Origin: Streptomyces umbrinus
GTDB taxonomy: Bacteria; Actinomycetota; Actinomycetes; Streptomycetales; Streptomycetaceae
DNA length: 64,000 bases
Assembly (NCBI RefSeq): GCF_030817415.1
Contig: NZ_JAUSZI010000002.1
Coordinates: forward strand, 11,631,501 to 11,695,500
Direction of reading: 5' to 3'
Each line of letters opens with the position of its first letter. The stretch's first letter is position 1. Below are positions 34,518 through 42,701 of this stretch, in pieces. A model generated the notes under the pieces. The model saw nothing but the letters and a program-made list of their open reading frames with translations, made no database searches and was not told the DNA's origin. The translations under genes were made by a program, and so were the position numbers.

Positions 34518-34610
34518 ATGTCCATGACCTGGTGCGTCACCTATGCTGCGGCCGCCGTCGATCGTGGCGTCGTCACCACGTCAGCTCACCCCGCCGGGGG
34601 AATCTCGTGA
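34518..34610 (+). CDS. 30-residue small ORF coupled to epoxide hydrolase
   Basis: AGGAGG ends 4 nt before ATG 34518; the frame reads MSMTWCVTYAAAAVDRG and so on for 30 codons. Its TGA overlaps the GTG start of the epoxide hydrolase (GTGA). It may be a leader peptide that sets translation of the next gene, or the eroded start of a fused gene. No similarity is recognised. The ribosome site is the best in the region, which is why it is listed. Confidence 0.45.
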   Translation: MSMTWCVTYAAAAVDRGVVTTSAHPAGGIS

Positions 34611-35791
34611 ACCGTCAAACCAGCGACGTGCACGCATTCGAAGCCCACGCAACCGACGCCGACCTCGACGACCTGCGCGCGCGACTGGCCGCAGCACGGC
34701 TGCCGGAAGCCGAGACGGTCTATCGCGCCGCGCCCGACCCGCGCCGATGGGATCAGGGCGTTCCTCTCGCCGACCTCGTCGATGTCGTGAACTACTGGCG
34801 CACCGGGTACAACTGGCGGTCGTTCGAAAAGCGCCTCAACCAGATCGGCCAGTTCCGCACGACGATTGACGAACTGGGAATCCACTTCCTGCACCGCCGA
34901 TCCGCCCGCGCGGACGCCACCCCTCTGATCTTGACGCACGGCTGGCCAGGCAGCGTTGCCGAGTTCACCCATGTCATAGACGAACTGGCGGATCCGAAAA
35001 GCGCAGACGCACCCGCGTTCCACGTCGTAGCCCCGTCGCTGCCAGGTTTTGGCTACAGCGACAAGCCGGCCACCACCGGCTGGGGAATCGAAAAGATCGC
35101 GGCCGCGTGGGTGGAACTGATGGGGAGGCTCGGCTACAGCAAGTTCGTAGCCCACGGCGGCGACTGGGGAGGTGTGATCACCACGGTCCTCGGCGGCAGG
35201 TTCCCGGCGCACGTTCTCGGCATCCACACAACGACCGCGCAGGCACCGCCCGGGTTGGCAATGGACGGGCTGACGGCGGGCGAGCGCAAATGGGCCGAGG
35301 AAACCCGCGATTTCTGGGGCGGCCCCCGCGCGGCGTACGCGAAGCAGCAGTCGACCCGACCGCAGACCGTCGGCTACTCGCTCGTCGACTCACCCGTCGG
35401 GCTTCTTGCCTGGATCCTTGACAAGTTCGCTGAATGGACGGATACCGAAAACAGCCCGTTCGAGACGATTTCCCGAGACAGGCTTCTTGACGACGTCACC
35501 CTGTATTGGCTGACGCGGACCGGCGCATCGTCGGCCCGCATCTACTACGAGAGCCACAACTCGCTCGACCCGGAACTTCGGGTCGATGTTCCGTCGGCAA
35601 TCAGTGTGTATCCCCGCGACATCGAGAAGTGTCCGCGTGCCTGGGCACAGGAGCGGTACCGGCAGATCATCCGATGGAGGTCGCCCGAAACCGGGGGACA
35701 TTTCCCGTCGCTGGAGGTTCCCCAGTATTTCGTCAAGGATCTACAAGAAGGCCTTGCGGCAGTGCTGGCCGCTGGCGGTGGTCGGTCGTGA
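34607..35791 (+). CDS. Epoxide hydrolase (alpha/beta hydrolase with EHN domain)
   Basis: A 394-aa enzyme that adds water to epoxides through an aspartyl ester. An N-terminal EHN domain (residues 1-115: DLDDLRARLAAARLPEAETV, DVVNYWRTGYNWRSFEKRLNQIGQFRTTIDELGIHFLH) precedes the core with oxyanion motif HGWPGS, nucleophile D186 in HGGDWGG and H365 in GGHFPSLEVP. A Tyr in the lid (ARIYYESHN) matches the epoxide-polarising residue. GTG 34607 is preferred; the frame opens at 34502 inside the small ORF. Probably controlled by the divergent CGNR protein in response to a toxic epoxide or related compound. Confidence 0.92.
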   Translation: MNRQTSDVHAFEAHATDADLDDLRARLAAARLPEAETVYRAAPDPRRWDQGVPLADLVDVVNYWRTGYNWRSFEKRLNQIGQFRTTIDELGIHFLHRRSARADATPLILTHGWPGSVAEFTHVIDELADPKSADAPAFHVVAPSLPGFGYSDKPATTGWGIEKIAAAWVELMGRLGYSKFVAHGGDWGGVITTVLGGRFPAHVLGIHTTTAQAPPGLAMDGLTAGERKWAEETRDFWGGPRAAYAKQQSTRPQTVGYSLVDSPVGLLAWILDKFAEWTDTENSPFETISRDRLLDDVTLYWLTRTGASSARIYYESHNSLDPELRVDVPSAISVYPRDIEKCPRAWAQERYRQIIRWRSPETGGHFPSLEVPQYFVKDLQEGLAAVLAAGGGRS

Positions 35792-35881
35792 TGTTGTCGA
35801 CCCTGGAGTGGAGGCGTGAGCGCGGGGCCTGATCGCCGTATGCGGTGTGGGGGCCGATGATGGTTGTAGTGGCGGACCCAG

Positions 35882-36007
35882 ATGACGTGTCCGGAGGTGC
35901 CGCCACGGGCCGAGTACGCGCTCACCGAGTTGGGTCACACTCTCGGACAAGTCGTGCACGCCATGCACGCCTGGGCCGCAGCGTTCGCGAGACAGCACCG
36001 CGAATGA
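35882..36007 (+). pseudogene. 3' fragment of a HxlR-family regulator
   Basis: Forty-one codons reading EVPPRAEYALTELGHTLGQVVHAMHAWAAAFARQHRE, the C-terminal end of the HxlR winged helix (family consensus VPPRVEYxLTxLG). An ATG at 35882 happens to be in frame, but the DNA-binding helices are absent, so this is a relic. Confidence 0.65.
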
Positions 36008-36120
36008 AGGACGCCGGGGGACCGTGCTTCGCCGTTGCAGGTGGCGTCGGGCACTGGCTGACCGCGTGACCGTGGCGCATCCGCGACGCCCGTGTTCAGG
36101 CAGCGGTGGCGGAGGTGTCC

Positions 36121-36160
36121 GCAGGAGATCCCCCGGCGAAGGGCCCGGGGGATCTCCTGC
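36121..36160 (-). terminator. 16-bp perfect stem terminator after anti-sigma gene
   Basis: GCAGGAGATCCCCCGG, 8-nt loop, CCGGGGGATCTCCTGC. It lies 17 bp beyond the stop of the anti-sigma gene in transcription direction. This is one of the strongest hairpins in the window. Confidence 0.85.
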
Positions 36161-36176
36161 TGTCTCGGGCCGGACC

Positions 36177-36926
36177 TCACATGTCGACGCCGACGTACTG
36201 CTTGCCTTGGTCGTTCACCACGATCACCGCCTCGACCTCGTCGGGCGCCACAGCGGCGGAGCCGTCGAGGCCGCCCTCGCCGGGCCGGGGACTGGCCGTC
36301 GGGGAGGGGCCGGGCGAGACGACCCAGCTCGCGGCCGTCTCCTGGTGCCCGTCCTTGGAGACCACCACCAGCCGGCACCGCTCACCGATCGGGACCCCGG
36401 CGACCGAGGCGTTCACGCGGACCCACTCGCTCGCCGGAGTGAGCTCCACCGTCATCGAGGCCTTTGTGTCGCTGTCCGTCGCCGCCGCGACCCTGATCCC
36501 CTCCTGGGGTGGCGAGCTCGGCGTGGACGGTGGGGCGGAGGGGGAAGTGGAGGGAGGGGCCGCTGTGACGCTTCCAGGATCGTTCCCCCCTGCCGCGTAG
36601 CCCCCGAGAAACAGGATCGCCGCCGACGCGGCGGCACCCAGCCCCACGGCCAGGGACCGGCGCCGCCAGGCGCTCGCCTGCTCGGCGCGCACCTGACGAA
36701 GGGTGCGCTGGAGCAGCAGGTCCCCGTCCTCGGGCGGACCTTCCAGGAACGCCTCTGGCGGAACCTCGCCGAGCGCCGCCTCCATCTCCTGAAGCGCGGT
36801 CAGTTCCATTCGGCATTCCTCGCACTCGGCGGTGTGTTCCTCGAGTGTCGACCGCTCGTCGGTCGCCAGGACGCCCAGAACGTAGGCGCCGAGCAGTTCG
36901 CCGTTCGGATGCTGTTGTGTGCTCAC
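36177..36926 (-). CDS. Zinc-finger anti-sigma factor
   Basis: A 249-aa anti-sigma factor (zf-HC2/RskA type). The cytoplasmic zinc site is H31-x3-C35-x2-C38 in EEHTAECEECRMEL. One membrane helix lies near 92-108 (LAVGLGAAASAAILFLGGYAAGG), followed by a Pro/Ser-rich linker and an extracytoplasmic RskA-like domain (MTVELTPASEWVRVNASVAGVPIGERCRLVVV). GTG 36926 overlaps the sigma stop. It should hold the co-encoded sigma factor inactive at the membrane until proteolysis. Confidence 0.92.
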   Translation of the reverse strand: MSTQQHPNGELLGAYVLGVLATDERSTLEEHTAECEECRMELTALQEMEAALGEVPPEAFLEGPPEDGDLLLQRTLRQVRAEQASAWRRRSLAVGLGAAASAAILFLGGYAAGGNDPGSVTAAPPSTSPSAPPSTPSSPPQEGIRVAAATDSDTKASMTVELTPASEWVRVNASVAGVPIGERCRLVVVSKDGHQETAASWVVSPGPSPTASPRPGEGGLDGSAAVAPDEVEAVIVVNDQGKQYVGVDM

Positions 36927-37489
36927 GCCGCCCCCACCTTTCGAAGCTTCAGGGCACTCCCGGGGTTGCTGGGGGAGTACAACTTGCGCAATGCCTTGAG
37001 GGCGTGATGGGCGCGGGACTTGACCGTACCCTCCGGTATGCCCAGCCGTCCCGCGGCTTCCGACGCCGTGCGGCCGCGGTAGTAGATCTCCACCAGGACG
37101 TCCCGGTGTTCGGGCTTGAGCTGGTTGAGCGCGTTCATCATGACCACCGAGTCGACCACCTCCTCGGAGTGGTCACGGTGGACCGGTGTGACCGTCTCGG
37201 TCTCGGCCACCTCATTGGGGCGGGCCGCCTTGGCCCTGTACCGGTCGGTGACGATGTTCCGGGCCACCGTGAGCAGCCAACCCCTCAGTGATCCTTGCGG
37301 GTTGGCGATGACCTCGGGGTGTCGCCAGGCCCGGATCAGTGTTTCCTGCACCACGTCCTCGGCGGAGGCCCGGTCGCCGGTCAGCCGTGTCGCGTAGGCG
37401 AGCAGGGCCTTGCCGTGCTCCGCGTAGAGCGTGCGGATCAATGCTTCATGACTCGTGGCCTGTGGGCCACGAGATCGTAGGATCGCCAT
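36923..37489 (-). CDS. ECF RNA polymerase sigma factor
   Basis: A 188-aa sigma-70 family factor of the SigL-like ECF group. Region 2: ALIRTLYAEHGKALLAYATRLTGDRASAEDVVQETLIRAWRHPEV; region 4: LNQLKPEHRDVLVEIYYRGRTASEAAGRLGIPEGTVKSRAHHALKALR. ATG 37489 (MAILRSRG) has GGAG 7 nt upstream; a longer frame to 37573 exists but lacks an RBS and runs into an upstream dyad. It is co-transcribed and overlapped (GTGA) with its anti-sigma factor. Confidence 0.92.
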   Translation of the reverse strand: MAILRSRGPQATSHEALIRTLYAEHGKALLAYATRLTGDRASAEDVVQETLIRAWRHPEVIANPQGSLRGWLLTVARNIVTDRYRAKAARPNEVAETETVTPVHRDHSEEVVDSVVMMNALNQLKPEHRDVLVEIYYRGRTASEAAGRLGIPEGTVKSRAHHALKALRKLYSPSNPGSALKLRKVGAA

Positions 37490-37557
37490 GTGGTTACTCC
37501 ATCCCCGTGGGTTCACCAGAGACACGAAGTGCTGCCGGGGCAGAGTTCGGAGTCGCA

Positions 37558-37575
37558 CAGTGACCTGCGTCACTG
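37558..37575. promoter_or_regulatory. Palindrome upstream of sigma factor gene
   Basis: CAGTGAC-CTGC-GTCACTG, a perfect 7-bp dyad with a 4-bp spacer, about 70-85 bp before the sigma start codon. Position and symmetry fit a repressor or activator site on the sigma operon promoter. It is too short to be a convincing terminator and no gene ends there. Confidence 0.5.
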
Positions 37576-38259
37576 ATATTTAGCGTTCAAGCACCGTGTG
37601 TCTTGTTACCGAATGACGATGCGCCAGGGCCATCTGTGACGCGTGGGTGACCGGCCCGGGACCCGTGGCATCAGCGGTCGTGCACATCGTGTTCCAACTT
37701 TCCGTAGGCCGCCGCCACTTCAGCAGCGCTGCAACCTGTCATACGCGGCGAAGGCAGGGATCGGGTCTGTGCGCGGAGAGATTCTTCTGATTCCGCCGTG
37801 GATGCTGCGCCCGTCGGGGCGGAGACGGAACGGGCCCTTGCGGAGCAGGAGCGGCCGGAGGCCTCCGTAACATCCTCTGTCCCCCACGCGTGTTCATCTC
37901 GAAGGCCCGGGAGCGAGCGGGAAGCTCGGTGCACCGCCGATCCACGGTGGCTCGTCCGCCGTCCCCGGAAGGCCAGCACCGAACGCGTTCCGTGGCGGCG
38001 CGCGGCCTCGCGGAGCCGAACGGACGCCGCCGACTTCGGTACCCGCAGCTCACGCGACACACCGGACTCGGAGAACCGCGGCCTGCGGTGCCGCAGGCCC
38101 GGCAGGTTCCGATCCTGGCGCGGCACGGCGGAGACCTCTTGTGCCTCGTGCACAGTCCCGCCGAAGCAGTTGTGGGGTGGCTGACTATGAACCCACCTCA
38201 TCCAGACATAACTTACTCAACCGTAACTTCGCACCCAACCGATTCCCAAGGAGCTAGCC
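37576..38259. other. Long intergenic region, no supported gene
   Basis: About 680 bp between the divergent sigma and lipase genes. An open minus-strand frame (37671-38201) is Arg/Ser-rich without a family match. A short dyad GGCCTGCGG-TG-CCGCAGGCC lies at 38080-38099. The last 40 bp are AT-richer (ATAACTTACTCAACCGTAACTT) and may hold the lipase promoter; AAGGAG at 38248-38253 is its RBS. Confidence 0.45.
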
Positions 38260-39555
38260 TTGCGGAAGGCAACAGCGAAACGGAAGAAAAAGCCGCTGGT
38301 AATGCTCGAGATGAGCTCCCTCGTGGTGGCGGGGCTCACGGTTCCGGCCTACACGGCAGGAGCACCCGAGCCGACCGTCGGCTGTGACGCTGCGGACGAC
38401 GCGATCTACACATCGTCGGCCGCCGCCCCCGGCACACCCGGCCAGGTCATCTCCTGCCGCACGACCAAGCTGCCGCACGTGCCCGGCAACATCCCCATGA
38501 ACGCCTGGAAGGTGCAGTACAGCTCGACGAACAACGTCGGCGGGCCGGTGGCCGTCTCCGGTACGGTCGCGGTGCCGAAATCCGAGTGGCGGGGTCCGGG
38601 GCCGCGCCCGATCGTGGCGTTCAATCCCGGCACGCTGGGCCTCGGCCCCCAGTGCGCCTTCTCCAAGCAACTGGCCGGCGAGTACCAGGACGCGTACGAG
38701 GGCGACAACATCTCTGCAGCCCTGAAGGCCGGTTACGCCGTCGCCGCCACGGACGGGGCGGGCTATCTGACCGGGCAGACGCACCCGTACGTCTCCGGCC
38801 AGGACGCCGGGCACACACTGCTGGACATCGCCAGGGCCGCGCCCGCCGTACCCGGCAGCGGCCTGGACGGCAAGGCGCCGGTCGGCCTCTGGGGCTACTC
38901 GGAAGGCGGTGCGGCCAGCCTCTGGGCGGCGCAGCTGGCGGCCTCGTACGCACCCGATGTCAAGGTCGTCGCCGACGCCTCCGGAGGCGTCCCCGGTGAT
39001 CTGAAGGTCGTAGCGAAGGCCCTGGACGGCGGTCCCTTCGCGGGCTTCCTCACGGACGCCCTGGTCGGCCTGGCAGCCGCGCACCCGCAGATGCCGTTCG
39101 ATGAAATCATGAACGGCACCGGCAAGGAGGCAATCGAGAAGGCCAAGTCCCTGTGCTTGGTGGGAACCATCGCGAACTTCGCGGGACAGAAGGTCGAGAA
39201 CTACAGCACGGACCAGCTTTCCCTCGACCAGATGTACGCCCTGGAGGGCGGTGACGGCACCACGTGGGGCGAGGTCGTGGACCGGCAGAAACTGGGCACA
39301 GGTATCGGGCCGAGGGGCTCGGGCGCCAAATACGAAATTGCCTTCCCCGTCATGCAGTACCGCGGGCTGTTCGACGAGGTGATCCCGACCGAGACCGAGG
39401 ACGCGACCCGGCAGGCGTACTGCTCTGCCCAGGTGCCCACGCGCTGGAAGACCTATCCGGGCGAGCACCTGACCGCCGACAACCAGGCGGTGAATGATGT
39501 CGTCGCCTGGCTGGGCGACCGGTTCGCGGGGGAGACGGAATACGGCAACTGCTGA
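38260..39555 (+). CDS. Secretory lipase (LIP family)
   Basis: A 431-aa secreted alpha/beta-hydrolase lipase. TTG 38260 has AAGGAG 6 nt upstream; the basic start RKATAKRKKKP and a hydrophobic stretch (MLEMSSLVVAGLTVPAYTAG) form a signal peptide. The nucleophile S214 is in LWGYSEGGAAS; acid and His candidates lie in YRGLFDEVIPTE and YPGEHLTADNQAV. Six cysteines suggest disulfides. Members hydrolyse triacylglycerols or esters outside the cell. Single gene, closed by a strong terminator. Confidence 0.9.
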   Translation: MRKATAKRKKKPLVMLEMSSLVVAGLTVPAYTAGAPEPTVGCDAADDAIYTSSAAAPGTPGQVISCRTTKLPHVPGNIPMNAWKVQYSSTNNVGGPVAVSGTVAVPKSEWRGPGPRPIVAFNPGTLGLGPQCAFSKQLAGEYQDAYEGDNISAALKAGYAVAATDGAGYLTGQTHPYVSGQDAGHTLLDIARAAPAVPGSGLDGKAPVGLWGYSEGGAASLWAAQLAASYAPDVKVVADASGGVPGDLKVVAKALDGGPFAGFLTDALVGLAAAHPQMPFDEIMNGTGKEAIEKAKSLCLVGTIANFAGQKVENYSTDQLSLDQMYALEGGDGTTWGEVVDRQKLGTGIGPRGSGAKYEIAFPVMQYRGLFDEVIPTETEDATRQAYCSAQVPTRWKTYPGEHLTADNQAVNDVVAWLGDRFAGETEYGNC

Positions 39556-39575
39556 TCCTTCCGGCACCGTCCCCG

Positions 39576-39608
39576 GGCGCTGTCACCTGTCTCTCAGGTG
39601 ACAGCGCC
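39576..39608 (+). terminator. 14-bp perfect stem terminator after lipase
   Basis: GGCGCTGTCACCTG, loop TCTCT, CAGGTGACAGCGCC, starting 21 bp after the lipase stop codon. Confidence 0.85.
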
Positions 39609-39892
39609 AAGATGTTTGTCCGCAGACCGTGCCGGCGCGCCGATCGCATAGTACAGTCACCTGTTTCTTGCGATGAGGCCCTGGCGTTCACGTCGGGGAG
39701 GAATCGCATCCGGGTGTTGCGACGCGGAGCATCGCCGCATCCGGATCAGGGCGCGGGGCCCCCGTACCGCTGGCGGCATCGCCAGGGCGATGCGAACGTG
39801 TGTGCCTGTGGTCGCCGGTCGGGGTGGGGGCTGTGGGATCGGGGTGCGTTTGTGCGGCTGTCGTACGCATGGTTCTTCGAAGGGTTCGGGGG

Positions 39893-40131
39893 ACGGCACG
39901 GTAGCTGGGCCGGGACCCCGTGAGGCGGCACGTCCCGCCACGGCGCACCAGTCCGGGTCCGCCACCTTATGCCGTCAATCAACTGCCTACGCGTCCACGT
40001 CGGCGGCCGGCCGGTTTCTTGCCATGCGGCAGCAGTGTTTCCAGCCGCGGCCACTGGCCGTTCGTCAGGTCACCACGCTCCACGACCAGTGATCATCCAC
40101 GACCTTGATCCACTTTCACAACACGCCCTAG
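39893..40131 (-). pseudogene. Truncated IS5-family transposase remnant with one IS end
   Basis: From GTG 40083 on the minus strand the frame reads VERGDLTNGQWPRLETLLPHGKKPAG and then shifts to TRRQLIDGIRWRTRTGAPWRDVP, together the N-terminal 60 residues of a common Streptomyces IS5-type transposase. Nothing of the catalytic core remains. An IS-end-like sequence, AGGGCGTGTTGTGAAAGTGG in minus orientation, lies at about 40110-40129. The other end is lost. It sits immediately beside the ROK gene end. Confidence 0.7.
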
Positions 40132-40201
40132 TGAATGTCATGGACGCGATCCGGGGTAAGCGCGCGGTCCGGCCTTCGTGCCGGTCGCGTCGCTGTACTG
40201 G

Positions 40202-41407
40202 CTATGCACCGGCGCGGGCCAGCGTCTCCAGAGGGCCGACCAGGATCTCGGAGAAGGCGAGTTCGGCGGCTCCGATGAGCACCGCGTCGTCGCCGAGTTC
40301 CCCCAGTCGCAGCCGCAGGTTCTCGCGGGAGGCTGTGAGGGCAAGGCGGTTGATACGGCTGCGGATCTGGGCGGCCGAGCCGAGGAACACCTCGCGGAGC
40401 GTCCCTCCGAAGATGACCGTGCGCGGGTTGAGCACATTGACCAGGTTGGCGACGCCGATGCCGAGCCAGTCGCCGACGTCGTGCAGGGCGGCGCGGGCGG
40501 TGATGTCGCCCCGGTCGGCCGCTTCGACGACGGCGCGTACGGCTTCGCGGCCGGTGGCCGACGGGTTGCGCTGTGCGGCCTCCAGCAGGGCGCGTTCCCC
40601 TGCCTCGGCTTCGAGGCAGCCGCGCGCCCCGCAGCCACAGGGTCTGCCGTTCCGCGGGTTGACGACCATGTGCCCGATCTCGCCGCCGTATCCGCAGTCG
40701 CCGCCCAGCAGTTGGCCACCGGTGATGACACCGCCGCCGATGCCGATGTCGCCATGCAGGTACACGAGGTCCTGGCAGCCGGTTCCGGCACCGCGCAGGT
40801 GTTCCGCGAGCGCAGCGAGACTGGCCTCGTTACCCACCGAGACGGGAAGGCCGAGGCCCAGTCGGCGCATGAGGTCCTCGCCGAACTCCTCGTCCTCCCA
40901 GCCGAGGTGGGGGGCAGCGCGGACGAGGCCGTCGGGTCGGCGCACCATCCCGCGGACGGCGGCGGCCACGCCGACGCAGTAGGTGCCGTGCCGTGCTGTG
41001 CCCACCATTTCCAGCGCGGAGCCGGCGAGGACCTCGGCCACTTTGCCGGCGTTGCGACGGCCGGGAAGCACGGGGATCTCCCTGTAGTCGAGGAAGACCC
41101 CGCCAAGGCCGATGCGGGCGGCGGCCAGCCGGTCCACGCCCACGTCGAAGGCGAGGACGTACACGCGGTCGGACTCGGGCCGCACGACCAGGGACGGCCG
41201 GCCCGCCCTGCCGGTCTCGCGGGGCAGTTCCTCGCGGACGAGGCCGGCCGAGCCCAGCTCGCTCACCAGGCCCAGGATGGTGCTGCGGTTGAGTCCCATG
41301 CGCTCGGCCAGGACGGCGCGCGACATGGATCCGCCGATGTGCACATGACGGAGCAGGGTGCCGAGGTTGTGCCGGCGAATCTCCTCCTGCGAGGGACCGG
41401 CTTTCAT
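40202..41407 (-). CDS. rok7B7: ROK-family repressor, Rok7B7-like
   Basis: A 401-aa ROK regulator. ATG 41407 (MKAGPSQEEIRRHN) is chosen because the longer frame overlaps the permease. A MarR-like HTH (residues 15-70: MSRAVLAERMGLNRSTILGLVSELGSAGLV) precedes the sugar-kinase-like domain; the ROK zinc site is GHMVVNPRNGRPCGCGARGCLEAE. In S. coelicolor the gene next to xylFGH is rok7B7 (SCO6008), a pleiotropic regulator of carbon control and antibiotic production, and the arrangement here is the same. It lies 13 bp after the permease on the same strand, so it is probably in the transporter operon. Confidence 0.85.
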   Translation of the reverse strand: MKAGPSQEEIRRHNLGTLLRHVHIGGSMSRAVLAERMGLNRSTILGLVSELGSAGLVREELPRETGRAGRPSLVVRPESDRVYVLAFDVGVDRLAAARIGLGGVFLDYREIPVLPGRRNAGKVAEVLAGSALEMVGTARHGTYCVGVAAAVRGMVRRPDGLVRAAPHLGWEDEEFGEDLMRRLGLGLPVSVGNEASLAALAEHLRGAGTGCQDLVYLHGDIGIGGGVITGGQLLGGDCGYGGEIGHMVVNPRNGRPCGCGARGCLEAEAGERALLEAAQRNPSATGREAVRAVVEAADRGDITARAALHDVGDWLGIGVANLVNVLNPRTVIFGGTLREVFLGSAAQIRSRINRLALTASRENLRLRLGELGDDAVLIGAAELAFSEILVGPLETLARAGA

Positions 41408-41420
41408 GGAACCCCAGACA

Positions 41421-42701
41421 TCATCGTTGTACGGCCCGGCGACGGGACAGCGCATCCACGCCTGCGGCCACCAGCAGAACCGAACCCGTGACAGCGTACT
41501 TGACCCCTGAGCTGTACCCCATCAGGCCCATGCCGTTCTGGATGACCGCGACGACCATGCCGCCGAGCACGGCGTCAACGACCCTGCCCCGCCCGCCGAA
41601 CAGGCTTGTCCCGCCGATCACGGCGGCGCCGACCGCCAGCAGCAGTACGTTGCTGCCACCGGTGTTGGGGTCGACCGAGTTGCCCCGGGACGCGGCGATG
41701 ATGCCGCCGACCGCGGCCAGCGACGAGCAGATGACGAATGCGGAGATCCGGATGGCTGCCACGTTGATGCCGGCCCGGCGGGCCGCTTCGGCGTTGCCGC
41801 CCACCGCGTAGATGTGCAGGCCGAACGAGGTGCGCTGGAGCAGGAACGTACCGGCGACGAGCAGGACGGCGATGACCGGTACCACGATCGGCACGCCCTT
41901 GAGTGAGTCGACGATGACGTTGCGGCTGCGCTCCTGGTTGAGCAGGTGGACGGCGATCGCACCGAGCACCGCCAGGCCGCCGATCCTGACTGCGAGCAGG
42001 GTGAGTGGAGCGGGGGCGAGCCGGCGCCGTCGGCGGTTGCGGTTCTGCCGGAGTTGGATCGCCGCGTACACCCCGACACTTACGGCGAGCAGTACCCAAC
42101 CCAGCGCGGGGGAGAGGTTGTTGTTGGCGACAGCCAGGATCGTCTCGTCCCGGATCGAGATGTTGGTGCCTTCCTTGAGCAGCATCAGCACGATGCCCTG
42201 GAAGCCCAGGAAGGCGGCCAGTGTGACCACGAAGGAGGGGATGCCGACCTTCGCCACCAGGAGGCCGAGCATCAGGCCGATGAACGTGCCGGTGAGGATC
42301 GCCGCGCTGGCTGCGCCGTACCAGGGCCATCCGTGGTCGGTGAGCAGGATGGCCAGGACGGCGGCGCAGACCCCGCTGGCGTACCCCGCGGACAGGTCGA
42401 TCTCGCCGAGGAGGAGGACGAAGACCAGGCCCATGGCGATGGCGATGCTGCCCGCGCCCTGGGTCAGCAGGTTGGCGAAGTTCAGCTCGGACAGGAAGAC
42501 CGGGCGCAGGACGGCGAAGAACACGCACAGGACGATCAGGCCGAGTACGGCGGGGAGGGCGCCCAACTCGCCGCCCCGTACCCGATCGACGTAGTTCTGG
42601 GCGACCGAGCGCAGACTCGTGGCTCCGGCTGCTCCGTTCTTCTTCGGCATACCGGGACCGCGTGGCAGTTCCGGCTTCTCGGGGGCGACTGCGGCGGTCA
42701 T
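41421..42701 (-). CDS. xylH: Xylose-type ABC transporter permease
   Basis: A 426-aa membrane permease of the ribose/xylose (CUT2) family with about ten to twelve helices. Typical segments are LGEIDLSAGYASGVCAA and GHIYAVGGNAEAARRAGIN-like GLHIYAVGGNAEAARRAGI, the EAA-type loop that meets the ATPase, and GTSLFGGRGRVVDAVLGG. ATG 42701 overlaps the ATPase stop (ATGA). It forms the membrane channel for the sugar bound by XylF. Named by context and family. Confidence 0.88.
   Translation of the reverse strand: MTAAVAPEKPELPRGPGMPKKNGAAGATSLRSVAQNYVDRVRGGELGALPAVLGLIVLCVFFAVLRPVFLSELNFANLLTQGAGSIAIAMGLVFVLLLGEIDLSAGYASGVCAAVLAILLTDHGWPWYGAASAAILTGTFIGLMLGLLVAKVGIPSFVVTLAAFLGFQGIVLMLLKEGTNISIRDETILAVANNNLSPALGWVLLAVSVGVYAAIQLRQNRNRRRRRLAPAPLTLLAVRIGGLAVLGAIAVHLLNQERSRNVIVDSLKGVPIVVPVIAVLLVAGTFLLQRTSFGLHIYAVGGNAEAARRAGINVAAIRISAFVICSSLAAVGGIIAASRGNSVDPNTGGSNVLLLAVGAAVIGGTSLFGGRGRVVDAVLGGMVVAVIQNGMGLMGYSSGVKYAVTGSVLLVAAGVDALSRRRAVQR

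Noticed and set aside
34502..34606. N-terminal extension of the epoxide hydrolase to ATG 34502
   Set aside because: It overlaps the small ORF in another frame, has Arg/His-rich composition unlike the EHN domain, and the GTG at 34607 is followed directly by the conserved domain.
37452..37473. Inverted repeat CTCGTGGCC-N4-GGCCACGAG
   Set aside because: It lies inside the 5' coding part of the ECF sigma gene and is explained by codon choice; a role in translation is possible but unsupported.
37671..38201. 176-codon minus-strand frame between sigma and lipase genes
   Set aside because: Contains VSRELRVPKSAASVRLREA, faintly like an HTH, but the rest is low-complexity Arg/Ser and there is no RBS; not enough to call a gene.
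39612..39923. 103-codon plus-strand frame after the lipase
   Set aside because: Antisense to the IS5-type remnant area with no protein-like pattern.
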